Notes under the pieces: generated by a model
The model's database searches: none
Seen by the model: only the letters and a program-made list of their open reading frames with translations
Told to the model about the DNA's origin: nothing
Position numbers and translations under genes: made by a program
Source: JAAGZL01 sp050290785
GTDB taxonomy: Bacteria; Pseudomonadota; Gammaproteobacteria; Chromatiales; Chromatiaceae
Assembly: GCA_050290785.1 (NCBI GenBank)
Contig: JBNKIR010000010.1
Location: forward strand, 1-50,153
Length of the DNA: 50,153 nucleotides
Direction of reading: 5' to 3'
In this document: piece after piece, positions 1 through 8,829 of the stretch
Position numbering within the stretch: the first letter of the stretch is position 1
Layout: every line of letters starts with the position of its first letter

Positions 1-10
1 TCTTTTTCAT
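1..10 (-). CDS. Start of a gene cut off by the left edge; candidate type IV pilin (pilA)
   Basis: Only three codons are visible, reading Met-Lys-Lys. An AGGAG ribosome site lies 6 nt upstream of the ATG, and a sigma-54-type promoter lies about 125 nt further up. The neighbours are pilS and pilR, whose product activates the pilin gene through sigma-54 in Pseudomonas. Pilins of this kind often start with Met-Lys-Lys before the prepilin cleavage site. The start site is well supported by sequence; the pilin identity is inference from context alone. Confidence 0.4.
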
Positions 11-132
11 GTCTATCTCCTAAGTAAAACAATTTGAATGTAACGTTATGCATGAAGCATATGAAACCGAATATCACTCCTGTGGGTGGTGCCCATATCC
101 TTGATGATGGTTGAATCTTTCGTAATATATAT

Positions 133-149
133 AGCAGCATCCATGCCAA
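133..149 (-). promoter_or_regulatory. Sigma-54 (RpoN) promoter for the leftward partial gene
   Basis: On the minus strand the bases read TTGGCATG, four bases, CTGCT. The consensus is YTGGCACG-N4-TTGCW. The invariant GG and GC are present and exactly 12 bases apart. Transcription would start near position 121, giving a leader of about 110 nt before the ATG at position 10. PilR, encoded next door, is a sigma-54 activator, which makes the site coherent. Confidence 0.65.
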
Positions 150-299
150 GGTGTTGATTTGAATTGTTTGGTCTATGAAATCATGCTTTAAAACAGGATG
201 TTATGTTTGTATTCTAAACCATTATATCCATTTAGCAATGGCCTTTGGATGAAATCAATATAGTTGCCTGACCATAGTGCTGAAAAAGATTAGCACTAG

Positions 300-316
300 G
301 TGACAAAAATTGTCAC
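300..316. promoter_or_regulatory. Perfect inverted repeat, candidate PilR enhancer site
   Basis: GTGACAA and TTGTCAC face each other across three bases, giving two TGTCA half-sites. Known PilR sites contain a TGTC core and lie upstream of the pilin promoter. This palindrome sits about 150-170 bp upstream of the sigma-54 promoter, a usual enhancer distance. The palindrome is visible in sequence; PilR binding is inference. Confidence 0.45.
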
Positions 317-353
317 ACGCGGTCTGTTTAAAGGGTGATCTGGTTCACAGTAG

Positions 354-1700
354 CTATTCGATCCCCAGTTTGCTGAGACGATAACGCAGGGCCCTGAAAC
401 TAAGCCCTAACTTCTTGGCCGCAGCGGTGCGGTTCCAGTGGGTGTCTTCCAATGTCTTGGAGATGATCTGGCGTTCCACCTGTTCCAGGTACTCTTCAAG
501 TGATTGGTCATCACCCATATTCATGGGGGTGGTTGATGTTTCCGGTAGATTCAGGTCTTCCAGGGATATGGTCCCATCGTCGCACAGGGCCATGGCGTGT
601 TCCAGGGTGTTTTCCAGTTGTCTCACATTGCCTGGGAAGGGGTGGTTGTAGATCCTGTTCAATGCATCCTGCTCAATTTTTGGTTTAATTGTGCCATTCT
701 CTTCCGACAGCCTGGTCATGATGCTGTTTACCAGTATGGGGATGTCTTCCTTGCGTTCCCGTAGGGGAGGGATGTGTAGTTCTATTACGTTGATGCGGTA
801 GAAGAGGTCCTGGCGAAATTCTCCATCTTCCACCATCTGTGCCAGGTCCTGATTGGATGCGCTGATGATGCGAACGTCCACCGGTATCTCCTGTTGGTCT
901 CCGATCGGACGAATGCTCTTTTCCTGGATGGCGCGCAACAGTTTTACCTGCATGGGCATGGGTAGGTCCGCCACCTCATCCAGGAATAGGGTGCCACCGT
1001 CAGCGGCCTGAAACAGACCGTCTTTATCAGCAAGGGCGCCGGTAAAACTGCCTTTTTTGTGGCCGAAGAATTCACTCTCCATCAGTTCCTGGGGGATGGC
1101 TCCGCAGTTCACCGCAATGAACGCCTGATCCGATCTTGGTCCCTGTTCATGTATCAGGCGGGCGGCCAGCTCCTTGCCGGTACCGGATTCCCCGCTGACA
1201 TAGACCGGGGCCTGGTTGCGGGCAAGTTTCATGGTCATCCTGCGGATGGACTCTATCGTATCAGATTTGCCCAAAAGCTTTGCGCTGGCGGTTGACTGAA
1301 CGCTCTCGATCTTCTCGGCTGGTTTCTCGGTCTTGTTGAGTCTGAGGGCCGTCTCTACCAGACTGCGCAGCAGCTTGAGGTCTACCGGCTTGGAGACGAA
1401 ATCAAAGGCCCCGGCCTTGAGCGATTCAATGGCGCTATCCATATTGCCGTGTGCCGTAATTACCGCGACCGGTAGCTTCGGGTAGTCGTTGTCAATCTCC
1501 CGTACCAGATCGATGCCGTTGCCGTCAGGCAGGCGCATGTCGGTCAAACATAGATCGAAGGTGTGTTCTTTTAGCAGGCTGCGCGCCTCTGATAGATCTG
1601 CTGCTGACCTGGTATCTACCCCCATGCGGGTGAGTGTCAGTTCCAGCAGCTCCCTTATGTCAGGTTCATCATCAATGATCAGCGCGAGAGGGTTGCTCAT
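354..1700 (-). CDS. pilR: PilR, sigma-54-dependent response regulator of type IV pili
   Basis: Enhancer-binding activator of the NtrC class, partner of the sensor PilS. Residues 1-120 form a receiver domain with acidic residues D10/D11 and phospho-acceptor D54. Residues about 140-370 form the AAA+ domain, with Walker A GESGTGKE, a sigma-54 contact loop GSFTGA (Ser in place of the usual Ala) and Walker B TLFLDE. The C-terminus carries a Fis-type helix-turn-helix (WNRTAAAKKLGLSFRALRYR), very like Pseudomonas PilR. At 448 residues it is a normal family length. It follows pilS after 9 nt, and a sigma-54 promoter lies just downstream, facing away. Confidence 0.93.
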   Translation of the reverse strand: MSNPLALIIDDEPDIRELLELTLTRMGVDTRSAADLSEARSLLKEHTFDLCLTDMRLPDGNGIDLVREIDNDYPKLPVAVITAHGNMDSAIESLKAGAFDFVSKPVDLKLLRSLVETALRLNKTEKPAEKIESVQSTASAKLLGKSDTIESIRRMTMKLARNQAPVYVSGESGTGKELAARLIHEQGPRSDQAFIAVNCGAIPQELMESEFFGHKKGSFTGALADKDGLFQAADGGTLFLDEVADLPMPMQVKLLRAIQEKSIRPIGDQQEIPVDVRIISASNQDLAQMVEDGEFRQDLFYRINVIELHIPPLRERKEDIPILVNSIMTRLSEENGTIKPKIEQDALNRIYNHPFPGNVRQLENTLEHAMALCDDGTISLEDLNLPETSTTPMNMGDDQSLEEYLEQVERQIISKTLEDTHWNRTAAAKKLGLSFRALRYRLSKLGIE

Positions 1701-1709
1701 GGTTTAATA

Positions 1710-3335
1710 TTAACCTCTGGCTTGTACATCAGGAAAGCTTATTCGAAAACAGCTTCCTCCCGTAGGTACAGGCCTGTATTCCAGTTCCATACTATTCGCT
1801 TCACCCAGCTCTTTGGCTATATACAGTCCCAGACCGGTGCCAACGTTGCGGGTGGTGAAAAACGGTTCGAACATCTGTTTGGCAACATCTTGTGTAATGC
1901 CGGGGCCGTTGTCAATTATCTCAATGAATGGCTTGCCTGATTCCAGTGTTATCCCTCCTTGTATCTTTATACTGAGTCGCTCTTTCTCCTCATGGAAGTG
2001 GGTAACGGAGTTTTCACATAGATTGGTTATTAGCTGTCTCAACTGTACCGGGTCGGCCTGAATCTGAGTGCGCTCTGGTTGGATAGAGACATGGATAGAG
2101 TTGGGGGCCAATTGATGCGTAACGGAAAAATCATCGGAAAACTCCTTAAGCCACGGACCCAGTCGTATGTTATCTGGCCGTGACTGTTGGCGGCGTGACA
2201 GCTTCATCACGCTCTCAATGATCTCGTTCACCCTCTCGGCATTGGTTCTTATGATATGGTTTAGTCTCTGATCAGATTTATCCAGATTGGATGATTCTCC
2301 TAACAGCTGTTGTGCGTGGCTGATGGCGCCGAGTGGGTTGCGGATCTCGTGTGCGATGCTTGCGGTAAGGCGTCCCAGAGAGGCTAGTTTCAGTTGCTGA
2401 ACCCGCAGGTTGATGGTGGCTGTGTCTTCAATATAGATCAGCGTGCCTTCGTGCCGCGTGCGGCCAAGCTGGGTGAACATCGCCTCAAGTTCTTTTCCTC
2501 CATGGGTAGTATGGATGGCATTGAACTGTGTATTTTGATTCTTGCTCCACTCCCTCAATTGTTTGGATAGTTCAGGAGATGCCTGTTCCAATATCTGCCC
2601 GTTCATTGCCTCAGGCATGCCCAGCAGGTACCAGGCATATTCGTTGATCAACCGTATGCGTTCATGAGTGTCCACCACAATGATACCTGTTTGCATGTGT
2701 TGGATGATGTATTCGTTTAACTGCTCCAGATTGGCCAGGTCTACCTCTTTCTGACTTACCAGTTTTTCAGATTCGCGCAGGCTCCTGGAAAGAGCATCGG
2801 CCAGTACGGCCGTAGCAAAGAAACTTGCCCCCAATATGCCGGACTGGGTAAATGAGGTGGATGGGAATGAGTGGTTAAGGCTGCTGAATATCTGCTCTCC
2901 CAGGATACAGATGGATGCGATGGAGGCAAAGGCCAGTGCGGTACGTCCCCGCATTACAGCGCTTCCTGATGCTATGGATATAACCAGCAACATACCGAGG
3001 CCTGTGGTTACGCCCCCACTGGCATGCATCATCAGGGTGATTGCAATAATATCCACATATACCTGAAGGTAGGCCTGTGTCTGGGGGCCTGAGGTGCGCA
3101 GATAGAGCTGGATGCCACTTATAATCACCAGACCCAGGTAAACTATGCTGACCAGTGCAAATATGGATGGGTTGTGTCGGCCCAGGAATATCGGACCTGT
3201 GTTGGTGAAGAACAGTATTACTAGCGAAATGGATAGGGTGGTCCGATAGGCAAAAAACAGTGTTAAGGTTCGCCAACTGCCAGCCCTGGATCTGTCGTAG
3301 GATTCATCCCTTTTTATTCGGCTGAGGTTAAACAT
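1710..3335 (-). CDS. pilS: PilS, membrane sensor histidine kinase
   Basis: Inner-membrane kinase that phosphorylates PilR. The first 185 residues hold about six hydrophobic segments, as in Pseudomonas PilS. A PAS-like domain follows at about 205-310. The H-box is ASIAHEIRNPLG with the phospho-acceptor at H329, and the ATPase domain shows the N-box, an IDNGPGI G1 box and GTGLGLY G2 box. Length is 541 residues. The gene begins 5 nt after the stop of the upstream small gene and ends 9 nt before pilR, so the three probably form one transcript. The 6-TM layout plus the PilR-type partner separates it from general NtrB-like kinases. Confidence 0.9.
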   Translation of the reverse strand: MFNLSRIKRDESYDRSRAGSWRTLTLFFAYRTTLSISLVILFFTNTGPIFLGRHNPSIFALVSIVYLGLVIISGIQLYLRTSGPQTQAYLQVYVDIIAITLMMHASGGVTTGLGMLLVISIASGSAVMRGRTALAFASIASICILGEQIFSSLNHSFPSTSFTQSGILGASFFATAVLADALSRSLRESEKLVSQKEVDLANLEQLNEYIIQHMQTGIIVVDTHERIRLINEYAWYLLGMPEAMNGQILEQASPELSKQLREWSKNQNTQFNAIHTTHGGKELEAMFTQLGRTRHEGTLIYIEDTATINLRVQQLKLASLGRLTASIAHEIRNPLGAISHAQQLLGESSNLDKSDQRLNHIIRTNAERVNEIIESVMKLSRRQQSRPDNIRLGPWLKEFSDDFSVTHQLAPNSIHVSIQPERTQIQADPVQLRQLITNLCENSVTHFHEEKERLSIKIQGGITLESGKPFIEIIDNGPGITQDVAKQMFEPFFTTRNVGTGLGLYIAKELGEANSMELEYRPVPTGGSCFRISFPDVQARG

Positions 3336-3340
3336 CTATC

Positions 3341-3583
3341 TTATTGTTCCCCTTTTTCTTTTTCGTCCGAAGCAGAGTGTTCAATACAGCAATAATAGTT
3401 GCCGTCATGCTGGATGGCGTCATGCTGTGGTAGGTGTATTCCGCAAATCTTGCAGACCACCATGTTTACCGGGTCTCTGGGAGCGGTCTTTTTATCCACA
3501 TGCCGACGTTGTCTACTAAACCGGCGCATGGCTGAAAACAGTACCCATAGGACCACGGCCAGTAAAATTAATCGAATGCCCAT
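3341..3583 (-). CDS. PP0621-family small membrane protein with Cys/His motif
   Basis: An 80-residue protein with one N-terminal membrane helix (residues 4-19), a basic linker, and a C-terminal segment with CKICG, HLPQHDAIQH and YYCCIEH. The spacing of Cys and His suggests a small metal-binding knuckle. The family is widely found directly upstream of pilS in gammaproteobacteria. Its function is not known to me. It is five bases from pilS, so co-expression is likely. Confidence 0.75.
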   Translation of the reverse strand: MGIRLILLAVVLWVLFSAMRRFSRQRRHVDKKTAPRDPVNMVVCKICGIHLPQHDAIQHDGNYYCCIEHSASDEKEKGEQ

Positions 3584-3671
3584 ATTATTTAATTATTGCC
3601 TCCATATTTTGCACATTAGGCAAAATTAGATAAGAATAATAACCCTTTTCTGGCGGACGGATCACAAAAAG

Positions 3672-4835
3672 ATGAATCTACACGAATATCAATCAAAGCA
3701 GTTGTTTGCAAAATATGGGATTCCGGTGAGCAAGGGGAATCATGCAAGTTCTGTATCTGATGCAAGGAAGGCGGCTCAGCTTCTGGGAGGTGAACGCTGG
3801 GTAGTGAAGGCCCAGGTACACGCTGGTGGTCGCGGCAAGGCTGGCGGTGTGGTCCTGGTGGACAGCCTGGACCAGGTTGAGGCCGAGGCCGATCGTATGC
3901 TTGGCAGCATGTTGGCAACCAAGCAGACCGGCGAGCCGGGCCTTCCGATCAACACCATTCTGGTTGAGGAGCCTACCGATATCGGGCGTGAACTCTATTT
4001 GAGCGTCCTGGTCGACCGTGAGTCCCGCAAGGTCCTGTTTATGGCCTCCCAGGCCGGTGGCATGAATATTGAGGAGGTTGCTGCCGAGACTCCGGAGCAG
4101 ATCCACACCATCACCATCGATCATGCGGCAGGTCTGCAGCCATATCAGTGCCGCAAGCTGGCCTTTGCCCTGGCGCTTGAGGGTCAGCAGATCAGGGATT
4201 TTCAGAAGTTCATGTTCGGTCTGTACAACCTGTTTGTGGAATCCGACGCCAGTCTGGTGGAGATCAACCCACTGGTGGTGACCAAGGACGGCGACCTGAT
4301 CGCCCTGGACGCCAAGATCAACCTGGATGACAACGCCGGCTATCGCCATCCTGAACTGGTGGCCCTGCGTGACATCTCTCAGGAAGACGCCCGCGAGGCG
4401 GCGGCAAAAGAGCATGATCTCAACTACATCACCCTGGATGGTAATATCGGCTGCATGGTGAACGGCGCCGGTCTGGCCATGGCCACCATGGACCTGGTGC
4501 AGCTCAAGGGCGGCACCCCGGCCAACTTCCTGGATGTGGGTGGCGGCACCACCGCCGAGCGCGTGGCCGAGGCATTCAAGCTGATCCTGTCCGACGACAA
4601 GGTCGAGGCCGTTCTGGTGAACATCTTCGGCGGTATTGTGCGTTGCGATCTCATCGCCGAGGGTATCATCGCGGCAGTGAAAGAGGTGGGTGTGAACGTG
4701 CCGGTAGTGGTTCGACTGGAGGGCACTAATGCACCTCAGGGCCTGGAGATCCTGGCCAACAGCGGACTGGCGATTACCACCGCCGCAGATCTGAGTGAGG
4801 CGGCCGAACGGGTCGTTGCAGTGGCCAAGGGTTAA
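3672..4835 (+). CDS. sucC: Succinyl-CoA synthetase beta subunit
   Basis: Beta chain of the TCA-cycle enzyme that converts succinyl-CoA to succinate with formation of a nucleoside triphosphate. The ATP-grasp domain occupies the first 240 residues (MNLHEYQSKQLFAKYGIPV at the start, then VKAQVHAGGRGKAGGV). The C-terminal flavodoxin-like domain shows GCMVNGAGLAMATMD and VNIFGGIVRCD. Length is 387 residues, the same as in E. coli within one. It is followed after 12 nt by sucD, with which it forms the alpha2-beta2 enzyme. Unlike E. coli, sucAB and sdh are not next to it here. Confidence 0.98.
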   Translation: MNLHEYQSKQLFAKYGIPVSKGNHASSVSDARKAAQLLGGERWVVKAQVHAGGRGKAGGVVLVDSLDQVEAEADRMLGSMLATKQTGEPGLPINTILVEEPTDIGRELYLSVLVDRESRKVLFMASQAGGMNIEEVAAETPEQIHTITIDHAAGLQPYQCRKLAFALALEGQQIRDFQKFMFGLYNLFVESDASLVEINPLVVTKDGDLIALDAKINLDDNAGYRHPELVALRDISQEDAREAAAKEHDLNYITLDGNIGCMVNGAGLAMATMDLVQLKGGTPANFLDVGGGTTAERVAEAFKLILSDDKVEAVLVNIFGGIVRCDLIAEGIIAAVKEVGVNVPVVVRLEGTNAPQGLEILANSGLAITTAADLSEAAERVVAVAKG

Positions 4836-4847
4836 GGGGAGCGAAAC

Positions 4848-5717
4848 ATGAGTATTCTTATAAATAAAGACACCAAGGTCATCTGTCAGGGTTTTACCGG
4901 CAAGCAGGGTACCTTTCATACCGAGCAGGCTTTGGCCTATGGCACCAACGTAGTTGGCGGTGTGACCCCTGGTAAGGGTGGACAGACCCACCTGGACCTG
5001 CCGGTATTCAATACCGTGCATGATGCGGTGGACGCCACCGGCGCCGATGCCACCATGATATACGTGCCGCCTCCATTCGCGGCCGACGCCATCCTGGAAG
5101 CGGCCGATGCCGGCATCAAGGTCATCGTGGCCATCACCGAGGGTATCCCGGTGCTGGATATGATGAAGGTGAAGGCGGCCCTGGCCGACAGCGATTCCAT
5201 ACTGGTCGGCCCCAACTGTCCGGGTGTCATCACCCCGGGTGAGTGCAAGATCGGCATCATGCCGGGCATGATCCACAAGCCGGGCAAGATCGGCGTGGTT
5301 TCCCGCTCCGGCACCCTGACCTATGAAGCTGTATACCAGACCACGGTGACCGGCCTGGGTCAGAGTACCTGCGTGGGTATCGGCGGTGATCCGATCCAGG
5401 GTATGAACTTCGTCGACGTGCTGAAGCTGTTCAAAGACGATCCCCAGACCGAAGGCATCATCATGGTGGGTGAGATCGGCGGCAGCGCGGAAGAGGATGC
5501 GGCCGAGTATATCCAGGCCAATATCGATAAGCCGGTGGTGGCCTACATCGCAGGTGTGACCGCCCCGGCCGGTAAACGCATGGGCCATGCCGGTGCCATC
5601 GTCAGCGGCGGCAAGGGCACGGCCGATGGCAAGTTCGCAGCCCTGGAGGCCGCAGGTGTGGCCACCGTGCGTTCTCCGGCGGAACTGGGCAAGAGGATGC
5701 TGGAGCTTATGAGCTGA
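4848..5717 (+). CDS. sucD: Succinyl-CoA synthetase alpha subunit
   Basis: Alpha chain, which binds CoA and carries the catalytic phosphohistidine. The N-terminal Rossmann domain shows GFTGKQGTFH; the ligase domain shows GPNCPGVITPGE, and the phospho-His lies in KRMGHAGAIVSGGKGTA near residue 245. Length is 289 residues, normal for the family. A strong ribosome site (AGGGGAG) precedes the ATG. It is transcribed with sucC. A cluster of repeats and a small inverted-repeat element follow the stop. Confidence 0.98.
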   Translation: MSILINKDTKVICQGFTGKQGTFHTEQALAYGTNVVGGVTPGKGGQTHLDLPVFNTVHDAVDATGADATMIYVPPPFAADAILEAADAGIKVIVAITEGIPVLDMMKVKAALADSDSILVGPNCPGVITPGECKIGIMPGMIHKPGKIGVVSRSGTLTYEAVYQTTVTGLGQSTCVGIGGDPIQGMNFVDVLKLFKDDPQTEGIIMVGEIGGSAEEDAAEYIQANIDKPVVAYIAGVTAPAGKRMGHAGAIVSGGKGTADGKFAALEAAGVATVRSPAELGKRMLELMS

Positions 5718-5728
5718 TATTAAAAGCG

Positions 5729-5772
5729 GTCCGCAAATGAACGCGAAATAAACGCAAATTTCCGCGAATATT
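5729..5772. repeat. Dispersed intergenic repeat (CCGCAAATGAACGCGAA type), copy 1
   Basis: The core CCGCAAATGAACGC is followed by related units AAACGCAAAT and CCGCGAAT. The same core occurs downstream of clpB (15093) and of ptsP (26294), each time in a gap after a stop codon on the plus strand. Function is unknown; it may be a small mobile or transcript-end element. Confidence 0.6.
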
Positions 5773-5782
5773 TGTTAGGCTG

Positions 5783-5851
5783 GGGGTCGGGGTCAAACCA
5801 TTCTATAATGCTGGTTTAGTTAACTGGTACTGGTGGTTTGACTCCGACCCC
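5783..5851. mobile_element. 69-bp inverted-repeat element, REP/MITE-like
   Basis: Arms of 18 bp (GGGGTCGGGGTCAAACCA at 5783-5800 and its reverse complement at 5834-5851) match at 17 of 18 positions and enclose 33 bp. Arms of the type GGGGTCGGAGTCAAA are typical of REP-like elements moved by Y1 (RAYT-type) transposases; no transposase gene is present here. The right arm ends 20 nt before the nadE start. Confidence 0.55.
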
Positions 5852-5871
5852 GTTTAGTTAGGGCAATCCCA

Positions 5872-7473
5872 TTGAATCTAAAAATCTCATTAGCGCAGCT
5901 CAACTTTCTGGTTGGTGATGTTGTCGGCAACGGCAGACGCGTCATGGATGCGGCCATATATGCCAGGGATGAGCAGGGGGCGCATGCGATCATCTTTCCT
6001 GAGCTGACTCTTACCGGATATCCACCTGAAGACCTGCTGTTGCGAACCGAGCTGATCAAACGGGTAGAACAGGTCCTGGAAGAGATATGCAGAGAGATAA
6101 CCGGTATAGATATCATTCTGGGATATCCCAGATGCCAGGACGGCAAACTGTATAATGCCGCCGGGGTGGTCCGGGATGGCAAGATCATCGCAGAGTACTT
6201 CAAGGCCCTGTTGCCGAACTACAGTGTGTTCGATGAGAAGCGTTATTTCGAACCGGGCGTAGATCCATGTGTGGTGGAGATTAACGGTATCCCGGTAGGA
6301 CTTACCATCTGTGAGGATATCTGGTATCGGGAGCCGGCGGCCCATGCTGCCGAGGCCGGTGCCAGGATACTGCTGAACCTGAACGCATCTCCGTTCCATA
6401 CCGGCAAGGCGGTGGAGCGTGATGAATTGGTGAGCAAACGCTGTCAGGAGACCGGTATCCCCATCGTCTATGCGAACCTTGTGGGTGGGCAGGATGAGCT
6501 GGTATTCGACGGCGGCTCTTTCGTTATGGATGCGACAGGACAACTGACCCAGCGTTTACCGTTTCATCAGGAGTCGCACTCCTTGGTGGAATTCAACGGT
6601 TGCATCCCCCAGCAGGCGGAACGATCCAGCTATCCGGACGAGTTGAAAGGTATATATGACACCCTGGTGTTAGGGGTGCGTGACTACGTATCCAAGAACG
6701 GTTTCAGGGGAGCCGTGCTGGGTCTTTCCGGCGGCATTGATTCGGCCCTGACCCTGGCCATAGCGGCCGATGCCATGGGCCCGGAGAACGTGGAGGTGGT
6801 GCTGATGCCTTCCCGCTACACCTCGGATATGAGCAACGAGGATGCAATCAGTCAGGCCGAGGTCCTGGGTGTGGGGCATCGTGTTATCGCCATCGAACCC
6901 GCCTTTAACGCCTTCCTGGACATGCTCAAAGACGAGTTTGCAGGTACCGGCAGGGATGTCACTGAAGAGAATATCCAGGCCCGGTGCCGCGGCATCATCC
7001 TTATGGCGATCAGTAACAAAAAAGGAAAGATCCTTCTCACCACGGGAAACAAGAGTGAGATGTCGGTGGGTTACGCCACACTGTATGGCGATATGGCCGG
7101 TGGTTTCGCCCCGATCAAGGATGTGCCCAAGATGCTGGTCTATCGTCTGGCCGAATACCGCAATCGGGAGCAGGAGATCATCCCCCGTCGTGTGATAGAG
7201 CGTCCACCTTCGGCGGAGCTGGCGCCGGACCAAAAGGATTCTGACAGCCTGCCGCCATACGAAATATTGGACGAGATCCTGTCCCTCTATATCGAGCGGG
7301 ATCAGAGTGTCACGGACATCATAGATGCCGGCTTTGAAGCAGACACGGTAAGGCGTGTGGCCAGGATGGTGGATCTTAACGAATACAAGCGCAGACAGGC
7401 TCCGCCTGGGGTGAGGATTACACGCAGGGCCTTCGGGCGCGACCGCCGTTATCCGATCACCAGTGGTTTTTAA
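5872..7473 (+). CDS. nadE: Glutamine-dependent NAD+ synthetase
   Basis: Catalyses the last step of NAD+ synthesis, amidation of nicotinate adenine dinucleotide. The N-terminal 260 residues are a nitrilase-type glutaminase with the Glu-Lys-Cys triad in ELTLTGYPPEDLL, KALLPNYSVFDEKRYF and GLTICEDIW. The C-terminal synthetase begins near residue 270 with the PP-loop GLSGGIDSAL and has TTGNKSEMSVGYATLYGDM. Length is 533 residues, normal for the glutamine-using form. The start is TTG (reading Met-Asn-Leu-Lys-Ile-Ser); an AGGG lies about 9 nt upstream. Upstream is the inverted-repeat element; glnB follows after 48 nt. Confidence 0.95.
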   Translation: MNLKISLAQLNFLVGDVVGNGRRVMDAAIYARDEQGAHAIIFPELTLTGYPPEDLLLRTELIKRVEQVLEEICREITGIDIILGYPRCQDGKLYNAAGVVRDGKIIAEYFKALLPNYSVFDEKRYFEPGVDPCVVEINGIPVGLTICEDIWYREPAAHAAEAGARILLNLNASPFHTGKAVERDELVSKRCQETGIPIVYANLVGGQDELVFDGGSFVMDATGQLTQRLPFHQESHSLVEFNGCIPQQAERSSYPDELKGIYDTLVLGVRDYVSKNGFRGAVLGLSGGIDSALTLAIAADAMGPENVEVVLMPSRYTSDMSNEDAISQAEVLGVGHRVIAIEPAFNAFLDMLKDEFAGTGRDVTEENIQARCRGIILMAISNKKGKILLTTGNKSEMSVGYATLYGDMAGGFAPIKDVPKMLVYRLAEYRNREQEIIPRRVIERPPSAELAPDQKDSDSLPPYEILDEILSLYIERDQSVTDIIDAGFEADTVRRVARMVDLNEYKRRQAPPGVRITRRAFGRDRRYPITSGF

Positions 7474-7521
7474 CGCAGAATGCAGTAAGATATGGGCACT
7501 GCTAACCGGAGATACTGAACA

Positions 7522-7860
7522 ATGAAGAAACTAGATGTGATAATTAAACCTTTTAAGCTGGACGACGTTAGAGAGGCCCTGTCCGCTATCGGCATAACCG
7601 GTATGACCGCCACCGAGGTAAAAGGGTTCGGACGTCAAAAAGGGCACACCGAGCTTTATCGTGGTGCTGAGTATGTAGTGGATTTCCTTCCCAAGTTGAA
7701 ACTGGAGATGGTAATCAAGGAAGATCAGATGGAGCAGTGTATTGACGCTATCGTTTCATCCGCCCGTACCGGCAAGATAGGTGACGGCAAGATCTTCGTT
7801 TCCGATGTCGATAAGGTGGTACGCATTCGCACCGGTGAAGAGGACGAGGCGGCTATCTGA
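7522..7860 (+). CDS. glnB: Nitrogen regulatory protein PII (GlnB)
   Basis: Trimeric signal protein that reports glutamine and 2-oxoglutarate status to NtrB, GlnE and others. The sequence starts MKKLDVIIKPFKLDDVREAL and has the T-loop with uridylylation site Y51 (TELYRGAEYVVDF). The C-terminal ATP-binding signature is TGKIGDGKIFV. Length is the standard 112 residues. It resembles E. coli GlnB more than GlnK, and no amtB gene is adjacent. It follows nadE and is closed by a strong terminator hairpin. Confidence 0.96.
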   Translation: MKKLDVIIKPFKLDDVREALSAIGITGMTATEVKGFGRQKGHTELYRGAEYVVDFLPKLKLEMVIKEDQMEQCIDAIVSSARTGKIGDGKIFVSDVDKVVRIRTGEEDEAAI

Positions 7861-7880
7861 TCTCTCAAGATTTTGCATGA

Positions 7881-7912
7881 ACAGGGCGTGGTACTCCACG
7901 TCCTGTTGTTTT
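7881..7912 (+). terminator. Rho-independent terminator of glnB
   Basis: An 11-bp stem (ACAGGGCGTGG with CCACGTCCTGT, one G-T pair) closes a 4-nt loop and is followed by TGTTTT. It lies between convergent glnB and bamD. Confidence 0.8.
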
Positions 7913-7921
7913 GGGAGAGGC

Positions 7922-8749
7922 CTAGTTCTCGTCCAGACCTATATAGTCCCAAACCTGTCTGGCAAGTGGTTTTTCCTCAATCTGTTCCAGTTCTACTGCC
8001 TTGAAATACCCTTTCTGCTCATTTACGGCATAGACCCGTTTGGCGTCATTTGAGAGTTGTTCCATGCCCAGTTTGTCGTAGGCCTCAATCATTATCTGCA
8101 ATGCATCTTTTACCGCCGGTGTGCGTTGATAGTTTTCCACTACCTTTACACATCTGTTGGCTGCAGCCAGATAGGCACCCCGTTTCATGTAATAACGGGC
8201 AGCGTGGACCTGGGCCGCTGCGATATTGTTTCTGAGATAGACCAGACGTTTTCTGGCATCTGCCGAGTATTTGCTGTTTGGGTAGCGGCGAATCAGTTCA
8301 GAAAAATCGTTGAATGAATCCAGGGCGGCGGAGGAGTCACGTTGTGAGCTGTCTATGGGTACAAAGCGGTCAAAGAAACCCATGTTACGGTTAAAGTTCA
8401 CTATCCCCTTCATATAGTAGGCATAGTCGACATACGGATGATTGGGGTGTAGTTTAATAAAACGGTCTGCTGCGGCTATGGCCTGTTCTTGGTCGCCGTT
8501 TTTATAGTAGGCATAGGCCACATCCAGCTGCGCCTGCATGGCGTAACGACCAAATGGGAATTTTGCCTCCAGGCCCTCATAATATTTGATGGCGGTTTCA
8601 TAGTCGCCCTCATTCATAGACACCGAGGCCTCAGAATAGAACTTGCTGGCGCTCCAGGTCTTGGTCATATCCTCCTCTTCTGGTAGGAGTGAGCATCCGG
8701 ATATGAAAAGAAGTAGAGATAGCAGGGCCGTAACACGTATAGTAGCCAT
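7922..8749 (-). CDS. bamD: BamD, outer membrane protein assembly lipoprotein
   Basis: Essential component of the BAM complex, which inserts beta-barrel proteins into the outer membrane. A lipoprotein signal (about MATIRVTALLSLLLF) ends in the lipobox ISGC, so the mature protein starts at Cys. The body consists of TPR-type helical repeats, visible as EGDYETAIKYYEGLEAKFP and GDQEQAIAAADRFIKLHPNHP. I take the ATG at 8749, which gives a normal signal peptide and 275 residues; an in-frame TTG 24 nt upstream is possible. It is divergent from rluD, as in many gammaproteobacteria. Confidence 0.93.
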   Translation of the reverse strand: MATIRVTALLSLLLFISGCSLLPEEEDMTKTWSASKFYSEASVSMNEGDYETAIKYYEGLEAKFPFGRYAMQAQLDVAYAYYKNGDQEQAIAAADRFIKLHPNHPYVDYAYYMKGIVNFNRNMGFFDRFVPIDSSQRDSSAALDSFNDFSELIRRYPNSKYSADARKRLVYLRNNIAAAQVHAARYYMKRGAYLAAANRCVKVVENYQRTPAVKDALQIMIEAYDKLGMEQLSNDAKRVYAVNEQKGYFKAVELEQIEEKPLARQVWDYIGLDEN

Positions 8750-8829
8750 GATGATTGCGATAGACCTCAACAAAAAAAAGTGTGCGCTAGTATACCCTAT
8801 TGTGCGGCTTGGAAAAATCAGGGTTAGTT

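Noticed and set aside
3693..5588. A 631-codon open frame on the minus strand across sucC and sucD
   Set aside because: It is the antisense shadow of two certain genes with strong codon bias; its product has no recognisable motif and is rich in His and Gly as expected from reverse reading.
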